Assembly: GCA_024998645.1 (NCBI GenBank)
Contig: JACOEJ010000001.1
Location: 1-64,000, forward strand
Source: Nitrospira sp.
Lineage (GTDB): Bacteria > Nitrospirota > Nitrospiria > Nitrospirales > Nitrospiraceae
Length of the DNA: 64,000 nt
Direction: 5' to 3'
Made by a program: the position numbers and the translations under genes. The notes under the pieces were generated by a model, which saw nothing but the letters and a program-made list of their open reading frames with translations, was not told the DNA's origin and searched no databases. Shown one piece after another: positions 39,272-48,850 of the stretch. Numbering within the stretch: position 1 is the first letter of the stretch; each line of letters opens with the position of its first letter.

Positions 39272-39979
39272 ATGCCGACCCGGTGCCATCTGTCCTCATT
39301 CCGTTTTTGCCTCTGCCTGCTTATTGTGGCGATCCTGTCCGGCTGTTCCAGCCGCAAAATCGTCACGGCGGTCGAAGACCAGAGCACCATCCAAAGGGCG
39401 GCAACAGAAACTCCGGCGCCTGTGGCCGCCGCCACGGTCTCTCCGCAGATCCCGCCTGAGCCGCCGAAAGCCGAACCAGCGGCTCCGGTTGAGCCGGCGC
39501 CAGTCCAACCGGAACCGGTCAGGATTGAAAAGATTATGCCCCCGCCTGTCGTGGAAGAAGCACGGCGCATGGAACAGCCTCCCGCACCCACACCCACTCC
39601 AGCACCAGCACTGTCGTCTCAACCAACCGTACGCCCGGCTCAGCCGGTGACCGAACTGTCCGACATATTTTTCGATTTCGATCGGTTTACCGTTCGGGGT
39701 GACGCGCAACCGGTGCTTGAAGCCGACGCCGGCATCCTCAAGTTGCAACCTGATCAACAGATCGTCATTGAAGGCCACTGCGATGAGCGAGGAACGAGCG
39801 CTTACAACCTTGTGCTGGGAGAACGCCGTGCTCAGTCGGCGAAACACTATCTCCAGGTCCTGGGGGTTCCGGCCTCACAGATTCGAATCACCAGCTATGG
39901 GAAAGAACGTCCCTTTTGCACGGAGCACAGTGAGGACTGCTGGCAGTCGAATCGACGGGCTCACTTCAGGCGCCCGTGA
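39272..39979 (+). CDS. OmpA/Pal-family lipoprotein
   Basis: Lipobox ILSGCSS, Pro/Ala-rich linker, IFFDFDRFTVRGDAQPVLEADAGIL...IEGHCDERGTSAYNLVLGERRAQSAKHYL. Confidence 0.95.
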   Translation: MPTRCHLSSFRFCLCLLIVAILSGCSSRKIVTAVEDQSTIQRAATETPAPVAAATVSPQIPPEPPKAEPAAPVEPAPVQPEPVRIEKIMPPPVVEEARRMEQPPAPTPTPAPALSSQPTVRPAQPVTELSDIFFDFDRFTVRGDAQPVLEADAGILKLQPDQQIVIEGHCDERGTSAYNLVLGERRAQSAKHYLQVLGVPASQIRITSYGKERPFCTEHSEDCWQSNRRAHFRRP

Positions 39980-40041
39980 TAAGGCCGACGAAGGAAGTTC
40001 CGATGCCGTCGGGAACGCACGGGTTCTAACCGTTTGACTCC

Positions 40042-40677
40042 ATGGAGGGTCCTGTGAAGCAAGCAATCGCGCAGTGCATTGGATTGATCGGGCTCTTGGC
40101 AATGGTCGGGTGTGCCGGCACCGGCGAGGTGATTCCGCTGCAACTTCATCCGGTCCCAGCCGGTGCCGAAAAGATATCGACACAAGCCCCACCCTTGCGG
40201 GTGGCGATCGGGTCTTTGGACGATGGTCGGAGCCACCACACAGGTCTTGGACTGAGGACCCACCTCTGGGGAGGGGTCAGTTACTTTGATGTGCCTGGAG
40301 GCAAACCCACCGACGCCGTGGCCCAGGCACTGACCGACTACCTGGCAGCCAAGGGCTGGCAGGTCCTCAAACCTGGAAGCAGGGAAACAGCGGATGTCGT
40401 CTTGGCAGGTAAGATTCAGCAGCTCTTCGTCCACGCCAAGAGCCGGGTCGGCTTCACGGAAATGACAACTGCGACCAGGCTCGCCCTTCAGGCCACAAAT
40501 GCGGCCGATGGAAGCGTCGTGCGCCTGACCTTGAACGGCAGCGGAGCTGATGACGTTTTCTGGTTTGACCCTGAGGACATGCAGAGCCTGCTCAACGATG
40601 TCCTCACCGACAGTTTCGCGAAGCTGACACAGGACACCACGGTTGAGAACAGGATGCTCCGGCTGAAAAATCCATGA
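40042..40677 (+). CDS. Hypothetical lipoprotein
   Basis: Lipobox LLAMVGCAG; AQALTDYLAAKGWQVLKPGSRETADVVLAGKIQ. Confidence 0.75.
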   Translation: MEGPVKQAIAQCIGLIGLLAMVGCAGTGEVIPLQLHPVPAGAEKISTQAPPLRVAIGSLDDGRSHHTGLGLRTHLWGGVSYFDVPGGKPTDAVAQALTDYLAAKGWQVLKPGSRETADVVLAGKIQQLFVHAKSRVGFTEMTTATRLALQATNAADGSVVRLTLNGSGADDVFWFDPEDMQSLLNDVLTDSFAKLTQDTTVENRMLRLKNP

Positions 40678-40830
40678 ACAGACGAGTCCCCATGCGTCAT
40701 CTGCGCCGAAGGCGATCGATATGCACCGGGGCCACATTGGTTTCTGAAGCAGTCCCGCATCGCGAGTGTTGAGCCTTGAGGAAGAGGCACAGCACTCGGA
40801 ATCCTCCACTCCGAAATCGCGGAAACGTCT

Positions 40831-42558
40831 ATGTATCGCCGGATCATGGCTTTCGACTTCGACGGCACACTGGCCGTCAACGGGGATGTGCCTCCCGAGG
40901 TGGAGTCGGCCTTGGCACGCTGCCGTGACAGCGGCCATGTGCTCTTCCTCGTCACGGGGCGCCGCTACGAAACCGTCCAGCTAGGCTATCTGGGAAGTCT
41001 GTTCGCCGGTATCGTCTGGGAAAACGGCGCAGTCCTGTCCCATGCGGCCAGCGGGGAGACGTACCTCCCGTTCGGGCAGCTCGACAGTCGATTGCTCAAG
41101 GCGATTGAAGAGGCAGGCATTCCATTCGAGCGAGGACTCGCCATCGCCGCGACCTGGACACCCCATGACCAGGCTCTCTGGCGCATTCTCAGCGCCCACG
41201 GCGGCAGCACGTCGGTCGAATACAACAAAGGCGCAGTCATGGTCCTGCCTCCTGGCGCGACAAAAGGCTCCGGTCTCGAACGGCTCCTCGCCTTGTGCGG
41301 TCTGTCGCCGAGAAACCTGGCGGCGTTCGGCGACGCCGAAAACGACCTCTCCATGATGACCTTGGCCGAGGTGTCTGTCGCGGTAGGCGATGCGGTCCCG
41401 GCCGTCAGAGAAATCGCCGATATCCTTGCCTCAGCCCCCGGCCCCCAGGGCGTCCTTGAAATTCTCAACGAGTATCCGCTGGGCGGGAAGTTCCTCGATA
41501 TTCCGCTCAAACGCGAACGGCAAATCTTGCTCGGACAGACCGACTCCGGCACGGTAATCAATATCCCCGCTGCCCGCTTAGCCGGGCGCAATCTGGGGGT
41601 CTTCGGCAATTCGGCAACCGGCAAATCCTGGATGGTCGGCTTGATCGCGGAAGGCCTGCATCATGAAGACTATCAGGTCCTCCTCATCGATCCAGAAGGG
41701 GACTTTCGCGGGCTCCGCGTCCTCCCGCGATTCGTGTCGGTGAGCGGCGACCGAACTACCCTCCCCCCTCCATCCGCCGTCGTCTCACTCCTTGATGAGG
41801 GAGGGGTGTCGCTGGTCCTCGATCTGAGTCAATATCCCATCAGCTTGCGGAGCCCATATATTGCGGAGCTGATCCGGGCGCTACGCCCGGTGCGCGAACG
41901 CAAATTTCGCCCCCACTGGATCGTCCTGGATGAAGCCCAGGAGTTTTTGCTTGAAGGGAGTGAAATCACAGGACTGCTCCGCCCATTGCTGGAAGCCGGC
42001 GGCTGGGCCTTCGTCTCCTACCGTCCGGACCGTTTGAGCGATTCGGTTCTCGCCTCCCTCCATCACCTGCTCTTGACCAGACTCACAGACCGCCAGATTG
42101 GGCAATGCCTGCAGACACACTGCGCGATCTGCAGTTTGAAAGGAGCAAATCTTCAACAGATTCCGATGGGAAGCGCCCTGCTCTGTGGGGGCGAACTCGT
42201 TCGTATGCGCCCGGCCATCCGGCGTGTCCCCCACATCCGCCATCTCTACAAATACCTCGATATCCCCCTTCCGCATGGGAAGCGCTTCTCTTTTAGAACG
42301 GAAACGGGATATCTCGGCATCGAAGCAGCGAGTCTGTATGAGTTGTCTCGTTTGATTTCGACCCTTCCGTTCGAAAGCCTCGAGTATCACGACCGGCGGG
42401 AAGATTTTGTGAAATGGGCCGACTGGACACTCGGCGACGGAGGACTCGCCTCACGACTTCGAAAGGTGGCGAATCGTCACTATCAGGGAGAGGAACTCCG
42501 TGAAGCGCTCAAACAAGTCGTGTCGACACACTACGAAGAGCTCCGGCAACTCCGGTAA
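40831..42558 (+). CDS. HAD-IIB phosphatase / HerA-like ATPase / DUF5752-like fusion
   Basis: N-term MAFDFDGTLAVNGDVPPEV...AAFGDAENDLSMM; middle GNSATGKSWMVGLIAEGL...VLLIDPEGDFRGL...WIVLDEAQEFLL; C-term RTETGYLGIEAASLYELSRLISTLPFESLEYHDRREDFVKWADWTLGD. Confidence 0.85.
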   Translation: MYRRIMAFDFDGTLAVNGDVPPEVESALARCRDSGHVLFLVTGRRYETVQLGYLGSLFAGIVWENGAVLSHAASGETYLPFGQLDSRLLKAIEEAGIPFERGLAIAATWTPHDQALWRILSAHGGSTSVEYNKGAVMVLPPGATKGSGLERLLALCGLSPRNLAAFGDAENDLSMMTLAEVSVAVGDAVPAVREIADILASAPGPQGVLEILNEYPLGGKFLDIPLKRERQILLGQTDSGTVINIPAARLAGRNLGVFGNSATGKSWMVGLIAEGLHHEDYQVLLIDPEGDFRGLRVLPRFVSVSGDRTTLPPPSAVVSLLDEGGVSLVLDLSQYPISLRSPYIAELIRALRPVRERKFRPHWIVLDEAQEFLLEGSEITGLLRPLLEAGGWAFVSYRPDRLSDSVLASLHHLLLTRLTDRQIGQCLQTHCAICSLKGANLQQIPMGSALLCGGELVRMRPAIRRVPHIRHLYKYLDIPLPHGKRFSFRTETGYLGIEAASLYELSRLISTLPFESLEYHDRREDFVKWADWTLGDGGLASRLRKVANRHYQGEELREALKQVVSTHYEELRQLR

Positions 42559-42607
42559 CCTCGTCCCATAAGGAAGCCGGGAACTATTCGCGCCTCTTGT
42601 CTTGCCT

Positions 42608-45292
42608 ATGACCGGATGTGACACGCTACAGGCTTTTGTTCGCGCGCTGGCTGCTCAGAGGAACCGCCCGGCGCTTCTGGCGTTCCACAAACCTACAATC
42701 GAAACATGGTCTTTTGCAGAGCTGGTGGATGCCGCCACGCGGCTGGCCTCAGGTCTTCTAGAGGCTGGTCTGCGTGACGGCGAGCCTGTGGCGATCTACT
42801 CGCCGAACCGGGTCGAATGGATCATCGCCTGCCTGGCCCTGCTGGATGCGGGCGCCTTGCCGGTTCCCATCGACTCTCAGATGGCGAGCGACGACCTCGC
42901 ACATGTGCTCGAGGACAGCGGGGCTCGGCGGCTGATAACCATTCGCCCTCTGGCGGACCGCTTAACGACACTGGGTCTCCACCGGGACCGCTCCATCATA
43001 GTATTGGATGCCGACAAGGATGATCCCCGGAGCTGGCAACAGTTCCGGCAGGAACCGGCACGCACAGGCCCTTCCGTAAAGCCTGAGAATCCAGCCTTGA
43101 TGTTTTACACCTCCGGCGTCAGCGGCCGGCCCAAAGGCGTGCCGTTGAGCCATCGCAATCTCATGTCCAATCTCCAGGGGCTGCTGACCGCGCAGGTCTA
43201 CCGCCCCGATGAACGGCTGCTCCTGCCGTTGCCGCTGCACCACGTGTATCCCTTTATGATCGGACTCCTTGCACCGTTCGCGCTGGGGCTTCCTGTCATC
43301 CTTCCCCATTCACTGACCGGGCCTCAGATCCTGCGCGCCCTGCGGGAAGGTCGCGTCACCGCAATCGTCGGGGTCACTCGACTCTATTCCGCGCTGTACG
43401 CGGCGATCGAGCAGCAGGTGCGACAGAAAGGACGGGGCCTCTCCGCAGCCTTTCACGGGATGCTCATGCTGTCCGCTCTGTTGATTCGATATGGGAACAT
43501 CCGGCTCGGTCTGCGCCTGTTCGCCCCGCTCCGCGCGCAGGTGGCACCGGAGCTGAGATCGTTGGTCTATGGCGGAGCCGGGCTGCCGCCGGATCTCGCC
43601 TGGCGATTGGCGGGATTGGGCTGGCAGATCGCCGGAGGCTTCGGACTCACGGAAACGTCCCCGATTCTCACGCTCATCGCCCCCGGCAGCCGGCACATTG
43701 ACACGGCGGGCACACCGCTCCCCGGTGTTCATATCCGCATCGCCGATCCGGACCCGGCCAGCGGCCAGGGGGAAATCCAGGCCCGGGGCCCCAATGTGTT
43801 TGCCGGCTATCTGCATCTGCCGCACAAGACAGTTGAAGCGTTCACTCAAGACGGCTGGTTCAGAACAGGCGATGTAGGCTTCATCGATAAGAACGGGTGC
43901 GTGCGCCTGGTCGGGCGCGCCTCCTCCCGTATCACCTTACCCGGCGGCGAAAAGATCTGGCCTGAGCGGGTGGAGGACGTCCTGGATGGCGCTCCCTCGA
44001 TCAGGGAAACGGGCGTGCTCGCTTACGAAGGCCGCCTGGTGGGAGTCATCGTCCCGCGCGCCGCCGCGATCCAAGCAGGCGAGCGGGATGCCGTGACACG
44101 CCTGATCCGTGCTGAGATTGAAGCGCGCCTGGGCCTCCTGCCTTCATATTGTCGTCTCACCGACTTCACGCTCAGCCTCGACCCCTTACCTCGAACGCGA
44201 CTCGGCAAGATCCAACGCCATAAACTCGACGATCTCTTCGCAGCGGGCAAACAGCGACAGGACAAGGCCCTCGTCGAATCGCGACCGATCCCCATCGAGC
44301 TGATGGCGCCGGAAGACCGGCAATTGCTGGAAGATCCTGTCGTGTTGCGAATGTGGAACTGGCTGGCCGGCCGGTTTCCCGCCCTGCGGCTCACCCCAGA
44401 CACTGCTCTGTCGCTCGAACTGGGTCTGGACTCACTGGAATGGATGTCGATGACGCTGGAGCTGCGCGACCAGGTCAGCGTCGATCTGCCTGAAGAAGCC
44501 CTCCAACGGATCGGAACCGTGAGGGATCTGCTGCGGGAAGCAAGCGAAGCTGAAGAGGCGACCAGCGCGGCGATTGATCCGACGGTTCAACTCGCGCAGC
44601 CGGAAGAGCTGCTCGATCCACGACAACGGCGCTGGATTGCGGAGAGGGGATGGTTCTTACGAAGACTCGGGGCAGTGCTGTTTGGGCTCGACCGACTGCT
44701 CATGCGATCGCTGTTCGATTTCGAAATCCTTGGGGCCGAGCGGATACCGGCACAAGGCGCCTGCGTCCTGACACCCAATCATGCCAGCCTGCTCGATCCG
44801 CCGGCCCTCATTGCTGCGCTGCCCGCCGGTTTCGTGAACCGGACCTACTGGGGAGGGTGGACTGGGATTATGTTTCGCGATCCCGTGATGCGCCTCGTCA
44901 GCCGAGCGACGCGTGTCTTCCCCGTTGACCAGAGCAGCCGTCCGTTGACGAACCTTGGCCTCGGCGCGACTGTACTCGCGCGCGGCCATAATCTGGTGTG
45001 GTTTCCCGAAGGAAGTCGATCTCCGGACGGCACGCTCCGGCCGTTTCAGCCTGGAATCGGTTTGATTCTGGCGGCTCATCCGGTCCCGGTCGTTCCCGTC
45101 CGCATCGAGGGGAGCTTTGAAGCGCTTCCGCCCGGCGCATGGTGGCCGCGCCGACGACGGATCACGATCATATTCGGCCGAGCGCTCAACCCGACCGCAC
45201 TTGTCGGACAGAGTGAGGGAGCCGAACGCTATCGAGAGATCGCAGCCGCGCTTCATGATCATATCGCAGGACTGGGCGTTCATCCCGAATAA
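42608..45292 (+). CDS. AMP-dependent acyl ligase / acyl carrier / PlsC acyltransferase fusion
   Basis: MFYTSGVSGRPKGVPLSHRNL; GGFGLTETSP; LGLDSLEWMSMTLEL (carrier Ser); NHASLLDPPAL and WFPEGSRSPDG acyltransferase motifs. Confidence 0.93.
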   Translation: MTGCDTLQAFVRALAAQRNRPALLAFHKPTIETWSFAELVDAATRLASGLLEAGLRDGEPVAIYSPNRVEWIIACLALLDAGALPVPIDSQMASDDLAHVLEDSGARRLITIRPLADRLTTLGLHRDRSIIVLDADKDDPRSWQQFRQEPARTGPSVKPENPALMFYTSGVSGRPKGVPLSHRNLMSNLQGLLTAQVYRPDERLLLPLPLHHVYPFMIGLLAPFALGLPVILPHSLTGPQILRALREGRVTAIVGVTRLYSALYAAIEQQVRQKGRGLSAAFHGMLMLSALLIRYGNIRLGLRLFAPLRAQVAPELRSLVYGGAGLPPDLAWRLAGLGWQIAGGFGLTETSPILTLIAPGSRHIDTAGTPLPGVHIRIADPDPASGQGEIQARGPNVFAGYLHLPHKTVEAFTQDGWFRTGDVGFIDKNGCVRLVGRASSRITLPGGEKIWPERVEDVLDGAPSIRETGVLAYEGRLVGVIVPRAAAIQAGERDAVTRLIRAEIEARLGLLPSYCRLTDFTLSLDPLPRTRLGKIQRHKLDDLFAAGKQRQDKALVESRPIPIELMAPEDRQLLEDPVVLRMWNWLAGRFPALRLTPDTALSLELGLDSLEWMSMTLELRDQVSVDLPEEALQRIGTVRDLLREASEAEEATSAAIDPTVQLAQPEELLDPRQRRWIAERGWFLRRLGAVLFGLDRLLMRSLFDFEILGAERIPAQGACVLTPNHASLLDPPALIAALPAGFVNRTYWGGWTGIMFRDPVMRLVSRATRVFPVDQSSRPLTNLGLGATVLARGHNLVWFPEGSRSPDGTLRPFQPGIGLILAAHPVPVVPVRIEGSFEALPPGAWWPRRRRITIIFGRALNPTALVGQSEGAERYREIAAALHDHIAGLGVHPE

Positions 45293-45366
45293 GAACGAGC
45301 CGAACAAGAACGAGACGACGATCCATTACCTCCCCCCTCGTTTGGTTCATACACCGCCGGATCGGA

Positions 45367-45567
45367 CTACTTCAGCCCATGGTAGGGGTCGTCGAATTTG
45401 GCGCCGCACTCGACACAGTGGACCTTGCCGGTCCGCTTGCCGTTTCTCGTCAGGACGTCATCGATGAGCCGACCGTGGCTGCAGGTTTTCTCAAGGATCA
45501 TACTGCTTACCTGCTGGGCGGTCACGCTGTCCATGCTCTCCTCCTCATTATCTGAAGCAGAACCCAT
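45367..45567 (-). CDS. Small zinc-ribbon-like protein
   Basis: CSHGRLIDDVLTRNGKRTGKVHCVECGAKFDDPY; SD upstream of MGSAS. Confidence 0.6.
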   Translation of the reverse strand: MGSASDNEEESMDSVTAQQVSSMILEKTCSHGRLIDDVLTRNGKRTGKVHCVECGAKFDDPYHGLK

Positions 45568-45641
45568 TGCTTCCTCCTCGTCTTGCTGCCGTGGCATAAG
45601 GCTAACCCCCGCCTGTCTTCCTCATGACCCGATGGATCTCC

Positions 45642-45863
45642 TTAAGTCTGGAGCTCCCGGTCGTGAACGGCCTGAACTCTATACGTCCTGCCGTCGTCCA
45701 CGGTCATGCGAATCTGCCCGCTCCGGCTTAGATAGTCGACAGCAAGAAAGACCTCGTTCCAACTGAGATGCGGACAAAGCGCGCCGACCTCTTCCAGCGG
45801 ACAATCGGTGCCGAGCTGCTCCAGTGCGTTATAGACCTGCTGGACCATCGTCTCGACCCTCAT
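45642..45863 (-). CDS. Small winged-helix-like protein
   Basis: VYNALEQLGTDCPLEEVGALCPHLSWNEVFLAVDYLSRSGQIRM; paralog-like to 52120-52371; good SD. Confidence 0.7.
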   Translation of the reverse strand: MRVETMVQQVYNALEQLGTDCPLEEVGALCPHLSWNEVFLAVDYLSRSGQIRMTVDDGRTYRVQAVHDRELQT

Positions 45864-45920
45864 CGCCCATCTCCCTTCCCCAGTGCATCGCAACTCCACC
45901 GTTCAACCCGCGAGAAACCC

Positions 45921-46385
45921 TCAGCGAATCGACGGCCATTTAGATCGGACAAGACCCGCGGTTAACGCGCCGTCCCCAAGCTCCCCTTCCCCACTCACCC
46001 CCAGGCCGACATAGCGGTCGCCCGCGAGCACATGCAGCAGGGCTTGAGATAGTTCCGCATGAAGCGCCGTCTTCTTGAGAATATAGCCGCAAGCCCCCGC
46101 CTCGAATGCCAGGGTCACGTAGGCCGGCTCCTGAAAGCTCGATAAAATAATAACCCGACTATCCGGCACCTGCGCACTGATCGCCCGCGTCGCGTCGAGG
46201 CCATCCATCTTGGGCATCGAGATATCGGTGAAAATAATGTCCGGCTTCAGCCGTTGCGCGGCTTGCACGAGTGCCTGACCATCCGTCACCGTTCCGACTA
46301 CCTCGCCCAATTCGCTTACGAGATCCCGCAAGGCCTTCAGCAGGTCAGGATGATCATCGGCAAGTAAGATACGCGCGCTGGCCAT
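45921..46385 (-). CDS. Response regulator, receiver domain only
   Basis: RILLADDHPDLLKALRDLV...DIIFTDISMPKMDGLDATR. Confidence 0.93.
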   Translation of the reverse strand: MASARILLADDHPDLLKALRDLVSELGEVVGTVTDGQALVQAAQRLKPDIIFTDISMPKMDGLDATRAISAQVPDSRVIILSSFQEPAYVTLAFEAGACGYILKKTALHAELSQALLHVLAGDRYVGLGVSGEGELGDGALTAGLVRSKWPSIR

Positions 46386-46547
46386 GGACCAATACCCTCA
46401 AATCTCACATAAGTCGGAGATATCGTAGGCTTCATGAAGGGGGGCTGGAACTAGGAAGAACCCTGGTGCCGCGGGAGATTCGTACTAGCGCTACTTGGTC
46501 ATGCGGGATAGACAAAGGTGGAGAAACTGAGGTGTGCAGGGTGTTTG

Positions 46548-47195
46548 CTAGAGACCGGTGAGGCCGTGGGCGATGGCATACTTGGTCAAATCGGCGGTGG
46601 TATGAATGTCCAGATGCTGCATGATGCGGGCTTTATGGAACTCCACCGTTTTCACCGACACATTGAGGATCGTGGCGATCTCCTTCGTGCCGTGGCCTTC
46701 AGCGACGAGCTGCAACACTTCCCGCTGACGGTCGGTGAGCGAGGAGGACGCAGCCTTGACTGCCTCGCCGGTGGATGGCTTCAGGACCGATTCCAGCACA
46801 TCCTTCGTCAGCGACGGCGTGAGATAGTGCTGGCCTTGGAGGACGGCCTTGATCGCCAGACCGAGTTCCGACGCCGCGGAACGTTTGAGGAGATACCCGG
46901 AGGCCCCGGCTTGGAAGGCCTCGGTCGCATAGGTCGGGCTGGCATGCATCGTCAGAAAAATGACTTTGCTTTCGGGAAGGAGCTTCCTCAGCTGGCGGGC
47001 CGCGTCGAGCCCGTTCAAGAGCGGCATGGAGATATCCAGGAGAATCAGATCGGGCCGCAGTCTCTGCGCCGCCTCCACCAGCGCCCGGCCGTCCTCCACT
47101 GCGCCGACCACATCACACTCAGCCTCTACCAGCTTCCGCAAGCCGGCCAGGATCAACGAGTGGTCGTCGGCCATGAGCACACGGGGCCGTTTCAT
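46548..47195 (-). CDS. NarL/LuxR-family response regulator
   Basis: VLMADDHSLILAGL...LILLDISMPLLNGLDAAR; LTDRQREVLQLVAEGHGTKEIATILNVSVKTVEFHKARIM. Confidence 0.96.
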   Translation of the reverse strand: MKRPRVLMADDHSLILAGLRKLVEAECDVVGAVEDGRALVEAAQRLRPDLILLDISMPLLNGLDAARQLRKLLPESKVIFLTMHASPTYATEAFQAGASGYLLKRSAASELGLAIKAVLQGQHYLTPSLTKDVLESVLKPSTGEAVKAASSSLTDRQREVLQLVAEGHGTKEIATILNVSVKTVEFHKARIMQHLDIHTTADLTKYAIAHGLTGL

Positions 47196-48850
47196 GCGTC
47201 CTCCTGAGAGCGGGGAATCCAGACGCACACCTTCGTCCCATCCGCCGGAAGGGAATGGACGCGAAAAAACCCGCCCAACAGACGCGCCCGCTCTTGCATA
47301 CTCGTGAGGCCGAGCCCTTTCACGCGGGCGGCCTTACTCTCAAGGTCGAACCCCTTGCCGTTATCACGCTCCGACACACCGACCCCCTTGGACGATCCGC
47401 TCAGCCTGACCGTCACACGGCTCGCATGGGCATGCTTGAGCACATTCTGGAGACTCTCCTGCAAGACGCGGAACAGATTGGTCTTCACTTCCGGTGAAAG
47501 CACCTTCGGCACCTCACGGGGAGTAAACGTCGCCGGAAGCCCTGTCCGTTTCGTAAACTCGGCGACATGGTCCCGCATAGCCACCTCCAAACCGACGTGA
47601 TCGAGCAACGAGGGATGCAGATTGTACGCGAGATCGTGCAGGTCGTCGGATAGCCGCCCGATTCCAGCGCGAATTTCCGCGCACTGCCGGGAGATCGGCT
47701 CAGGGAGATGGACGATCAAGTTGCGTTCCAGCGTCTCGAGTTCGACCGCCAGCGCTGCGAGCCGCTGGTTGAAGTCGTCGTGCAAGTCGCGCGCAATCCG
47801 CTTGCGCTCCTGCTCCTGAGCCTGGAGGAGTTTCTGCGTCAACGATTCCAGCTCGCTCTGCTTCTCACGAAGCAGAGCGACGTGCCCCTCCAAGGCCCGC
47901 GCCGCCACAGACCGCTCCGTGACATCGCGCAGAATCACGGTCAAGAGCGTCTTGCCGACCAGCAAAACCCGGGAGATTGAGGCCTCGATGGGAAACTCCT
48001 CTCCATTGGATCGCAGGCCGTACAAGGTGCCGCCGCGTTGCATCGTGCGGGAGACCACACCGCCCCTGGCGAAGAAGCTCATGTGACCGTGATGCGCCTC
48101 TCTGAACCGTTCCGGAATGAACCGGTCCAGCAATTGTCCGATCGCGTCGTCCGCCCGGCAGCCGAACATGGATTGAGCCGCCCGGTTGAAGAGCAACACG
48201 CGCCCCTCTGCATCCACGGTAATGATGGCGTCCATCGCCGACTCGATAATCGCATTCAGCTGCGTCCGCTGCGCCTCCAGCTCCTGCTCAGTCCGCCTCC
48301 GATCACTGATGTCCAGCAACGACGTCCGCCAGTGGGTGATGTGCCCGAACTCTTCGTGCACCGCGAGACTCTCGAGATGGACGCAATCGGAGGCGCCGGC
48401 CTTTTTCCGGATATGCACCTCACAGGTCTGTCGGGTACCGTTCTTCAAGACCTCCTGACAATGCCGGTGGAACAAGTCCTGGTCATCCGGCGTAACGAAG
48501 CGTGCGAGTGATTGTCCGATCAGCTCCTTCCGGTGGTTGCCCAGCAACAGCCCGGCCCTCAGACTGGCCTCCACAATCGTACCGTCCCGATCCAGCGTGA
48601 GATGGCCGGCGGGTGAAAAATCGTAGAGATCTTCATAGCGATCACGAGCGGCTTGGAGCTCCACCTGAGTCCGGCGGAGTTCGTCGTTCTGCATCTCCAG
48701 CTCGACCTGATGGACTTGCAGCTCATGCACCAGCTGCTGTACATCCTTGACCGGCATGGCGGCCACGTCACGTTCGGCCATCCGGAGGAGTTCCTCCGCC
48801 TGTCGGCGAAGCCCGGTGAGGTGCTTGGGGTCGTCCGGCTTCTTAGCCAT
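47192..48850 (-). CDS. PAS-domain sensor histidine kinase (HisKA_3/NarX type)
   Basis: Multiple PAS repeats; QERKRIARDLHDDFNQRLAAL; ERDNGKGFD...GLGLTSMQERARLLGG. Confidence 0.95.
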   Translation of the reverse strand: MAKKPDDPKHLTGLRRQAEELLRMAERDVAAMPVKDVQQLVHELQVHQVELEMQNDELRRTQVELQAARDRYEDLYDFSPAGHLTLDRDGTIVEASLRAGLLLGNHRKELIGQSLARFVTPDDQDLFHRHCQEVLKNGTRQTCEVHIRKKAGASDCVHLESLAVHEEFGHITHWRTSLLDISDRRRTEQELEAQRTQLNAIIESAMDAIITVDAEGRVLLFNRAAQSMFGCRADDAIGQLLDRFIPERFREAHHGHMSFFARGGVVSRTMQRGGTLYGLRSNGEEFPIEASISRVLLVGKTLLTVILRDVTERSVAARALEGHVALLREKQSELESLTQKLLQAQEQERKRIARDLHDDFNQRLAALAVELETLERNLIVHLPEPISRQCAEIRAGIGRLSDDLHDLAYNLHPSLLDHVGLEVAMRDHVAEFTKRTGLPATFTPREVPKVLSPEVKTNLFRVLQESLQNVLKHAHASRVTVRLSGSSKGVGVSERDNGKGFDLESKAARVKGLGLTSMQERARLLGGFFRVHSLPADGTKVCVWIPRSQEDA

